This document shows positions 63,101 through 64,000 of a DNA stretch of 64,000 nt, piece by piece. A model generated the notes under the pieces. The model was not told the origin of the DNA. It made no database searches and saw only the letters and a program-made list of their open reading frames with translations. Source of the DNA: Planctomyces sp. (GTDB lineage: Bacteria; Planctomycetota; Planctomycetia; Planctomycetales; Planctomycetaceae); the NCBI GenBank assembly GCA_019636235.1, contig JAHBXW010000003.1:64001-128000 (forward strand), written 5' to 3'. Each line of letters opens with the position of its first letter. Position 1 is the stretch's first letter. A program made the position numbers and the translations under genes.

Positions 63101-64000
63101 GAGTTCCTGCATCGGCTGCGACTTCGCCATCAGGTACGCGGAGATTCCCGCCAGCTCGACGGGCTGCAGCACGCCCGCCAGGGCGTCGTGCTGGTTGTCC
63201 AGATTGAAGAACTTCGGCATCTTCGTCGACGGCCGGAACCGTTGCGGGTCTTCGGTCCAGTACGAGATGAATTCCGGAGTGACCTTCGAACTGATGTGCC
63301 GCAGCGACGGGCCGACCTTCCGCAGATTGCCTGGCACTGCGTTGGGATCGGCGGCGATCGCGGCGGCCTCCTCGGGCGTCTGCGGCTCGAGCCGCATGTC
63401 CGGGCCGATGGGACGCGTGCCGTCGTAGCCGTTGATCTCGTGGCAGCCGAAGCAGCCATAGTTCCTGATCAGTTCATAGCCTTCGTAGACCTTCGGGGCC
63501 GACGCGCCGAACTTCCGGTTCACGCCGAGTTCCACGACGTTGTGATGGCAGCGGAGGCAACTCGACTCGACCAGATGACTGGGATACATCGGGTATTCCC
63601 AGAAGTGATTCGAGTGCCAGTGGTGGTCGCGGTCCCACTGCGCGGCCTGGCTCGGATCGCGCGGAGAATGCTCGGCGTTCTGGAAGCTGGTGCCCGAGCC
63701 ATCTCCCTCGTGGCAGATCGTGCAGCCGAACGACTCGATCGGGTGCGGGCTCGTCGAGGTCAGATACAGGTCGGGATGCGGATGCGCCGAGTAGGGCTGC
63801 GGGACGTCATCCGCAGGAAAGGCGGGCACATTGCCAGCGCCGAAATCGTTGATGTTGTAGTGGCAGGTGCGGCAGCGGTCGACGCGCTCGACGCGGGCCA
63901 TGCCGAGCTGGATCTCCAGGTCCCTGGGCCAGTCGTATTCGATCTTGTGATGCGGGTTGAACCCGTTGATGATCGGCCATTCCTTGAACGACCGCTTCAG
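60179..64000 (-). CDS. Multiheme cytochrome c with PDZ-like domain, 5' end beyond the window
   Basis: The visible part is 1273 residues and continues past base 64000; a methionine at 63901 is internal because the coding frame stays open and protein-like beyond it (NPHHKIEYDWPRDLEIQLG). It contains eight c-type heme motifs: CRTCH, CTICH, CLRCH, CFGCH, CLACH, CYACH, CTGCH and CVKCH. In the middle (about residues 440-560 of the visible part) a PDZ-like segment (VILEFNGTAVGSREQLAQL) interrupts the cytochrome modules. It is the first visible gene of the oxidase cluster and probably passes electrons toward the small cytochrome and CoxB (inference). Confidence 0.85.
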   Translation of the reverse strand: MKRSFKEWPIINGFNPHHKIEYDWPRDLEIQLGMARVERVDRCRTCHYNINDFGAGNVPAFPADDVPQPYSAHPHPDLYLTSTSPHPIESFGCTICHEGDGSGTSFQNAEHSPRDPSQAAQWDRDHHWHSNHFWEYPMYPSHLVESSCLRCHHNVVELGVNRKFGASAPKVYEGYELIRNYGCFGCHEINGYDGTRPIGPDMRLEPQTPEEAAAIAADPNAVPGNLRKVGPSLRHISSKVTPEFISYWTEDPQRFRPSTKMPKFFNLDNQHDALAGVLQPVELAGISAYLMAKSQPMQELAPPTGYEPDAGRGKIAFERRGCLACHSHDDPEFAGVDADFGPNITNIHEKVKPGPEGFAWLYTWLKNPELYHTKTRMPNLFLNAETVGGEVVDPAADIAAYLLQGGPKEFPAPTLGGPSLGLVLDADFTAEEARQLRARHAGVRVEEVLPTGPASRALAVDVDGRPLKNSRGQELSVAERLAPIRMDDVILEFNGTAVGSREQLAQLTREAGNGARAVLKLFSGGLERMVELWISTPLEDLTRLHLSKSPLGSAAAVQKALDDRRYPVPPSALKPGPDGEHIDVRDLIKGDEVELVATSADEEVSEAEWVERQLQYVGRRTISQYGCYACHDIPGFETAKPIGTALQDWGRKDTSKLAPEHIAEFLHHHGEPDGSSTHARISEIVRRGARGGELTDEDRSAAYFYNSLEHHGRDGFIWQKLRAPRSYDYKKIEAKGWDERLRMPKFPFDERQIEAVATFVLGLVNDPPPPAYQYRPTGAERDIIHGERLLEKYNCTGCHLLEMPSLTYKASLGSAIGATRDELVKWFVDNGRRIDSGEISQDDIAGRGDDALIQPEAMQEPLRTFMTNCELTLKGRLDPSLDLQSELAKLFASLARSNRGDALRKWFAEHPESMLSDVFSPADHPEALRLLLKLKPAVSGLSPHAADDGRALITAHGLVTNTPDPEEEDPEFREYGMDVWETLDIAGRIRLPSAKVTLTEADLVSQSNGRGGELALWLTPRLVDELGDINKSWQAAPPPLYKEGIKVQTPWLFRFLKNPEQLRYTTVLRMPRFNMTDEEAQILANYFAAIDGVDYPYQSITVQEPDYVSLVDQMFREAHPELEERYEGHAWKVLNGPLCVKCHQVGGHPYQASDPRTDIRGPNLDRVEKRLQNDWTRTWIYRPTWITPYTSMPVNFPADKPPFSELFGANSAAQVEAVVYSLMNYSRMLEGLGVITYTPPAGDLPPEGEATDGAPAATEASTGAPAAADPDGV

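Overview
The window is about two thirds G+C and codes densely on both strands. Gene content points to a planctomycete (phylum Planctomycetota, probably class Planctomycetia). Indicators are a PVC-type heme-binding protein built from DUF1080, ThuA, beta-propeller and cytochrome c modules, a WD40 protein carrying a c-type heme motif, a BlaI/M56 regulatory pair fused to carboxypeptidase-regulatory-like repeats, a stand-alone EutN/CcmL microcompartment vertex protein, an exported Cys/Gly/Asn-rich HEAT protein and an A2-type cytochrome oxidase cluster. This placement rests on family recognition only; no rRNA gene is present. I found no tRNA, rRNA, CRISPR array, transposase or prophage gene.

Layout. 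1-4.5 kb: end of a bifunctional nuclease gene, alaS, and gapA with its own promoter and a strong terminator. 4.5-8 kb: a degenerate receiver protein, an alpha/beta hydrolase and a lysine 2,3-aminomutase-type radical SAM enzyme. 8.3-14.5 kb (minus strand): the macromolecular-synthesis pair dnaG-rpoD, followed by a membrane glycosyltransferase and a CDP-alcohol phosphatidyltransferase. 14.6-19.5 kb (minus): UbiA-type prenyltransferase, HlyD-type adaptor and the Cys-rich exported protein. 19.5-26.8 kb: isolated nuoI, gyrB, an aminotransferase, a POT transporter and an ASCH protein. 26.8-34.3 kb: WD40/cytochrome protein, divergent blaI-M56 regulatory pair with tandem operators, BMC vertex protein. 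34.4-38 kb: PQQ-type propeller protein, an exported protein of unknown function, a zinc ribbon and manA. 38.3-49.8 kb: the 1713-residue PVC heme protein, an exported protein coupled to an amino-acid-kinase-family gene, hemE and a U32-family protein. 49.8-50.4 kb: a gene-free patch full of direct repeats.

50.4-64 kb (minus strand, running off the right edge) is a respiratory gene cluster. In transcription order it holds an octaheme-or-larger cytochrome, a cupredoxin-like lipoprotein, a small lipoprotein, a diheme cytochrome c, coxB, coxA, a four-helix-bundle (23S rRNA intervening-sequence-type) gene, ctaA, ctaB, coxC and a subunit IV gene. The exported cytochromes and cupredoxin-like protein probably handle electrons upstream of the oxidase; CtaB and CtaA make the heme A that CoxA needs. 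The four-helix-bundle gene has no known oxidase role. It is bracketed by A+T-rich inverted repeats, so it looks like a small insertion into the operon and is the most unusual structure here. Three oxidase subunits carry His-rich segments, and subunit III has an insertion of about 180 residues.

Other regulatory signals include promoter-like pairs with 16-nt spacers upstream of alaS, gapA, dnaG and blaI, a tandem palindromic operator covering the blaI promoter, a dyad ahead of the Cys-rich gene and a large GC-rich hairpin just after rpoD. Start codons were moved inward from the longest possible frame where a Shine-Dalgarno site or family alignment supported it.
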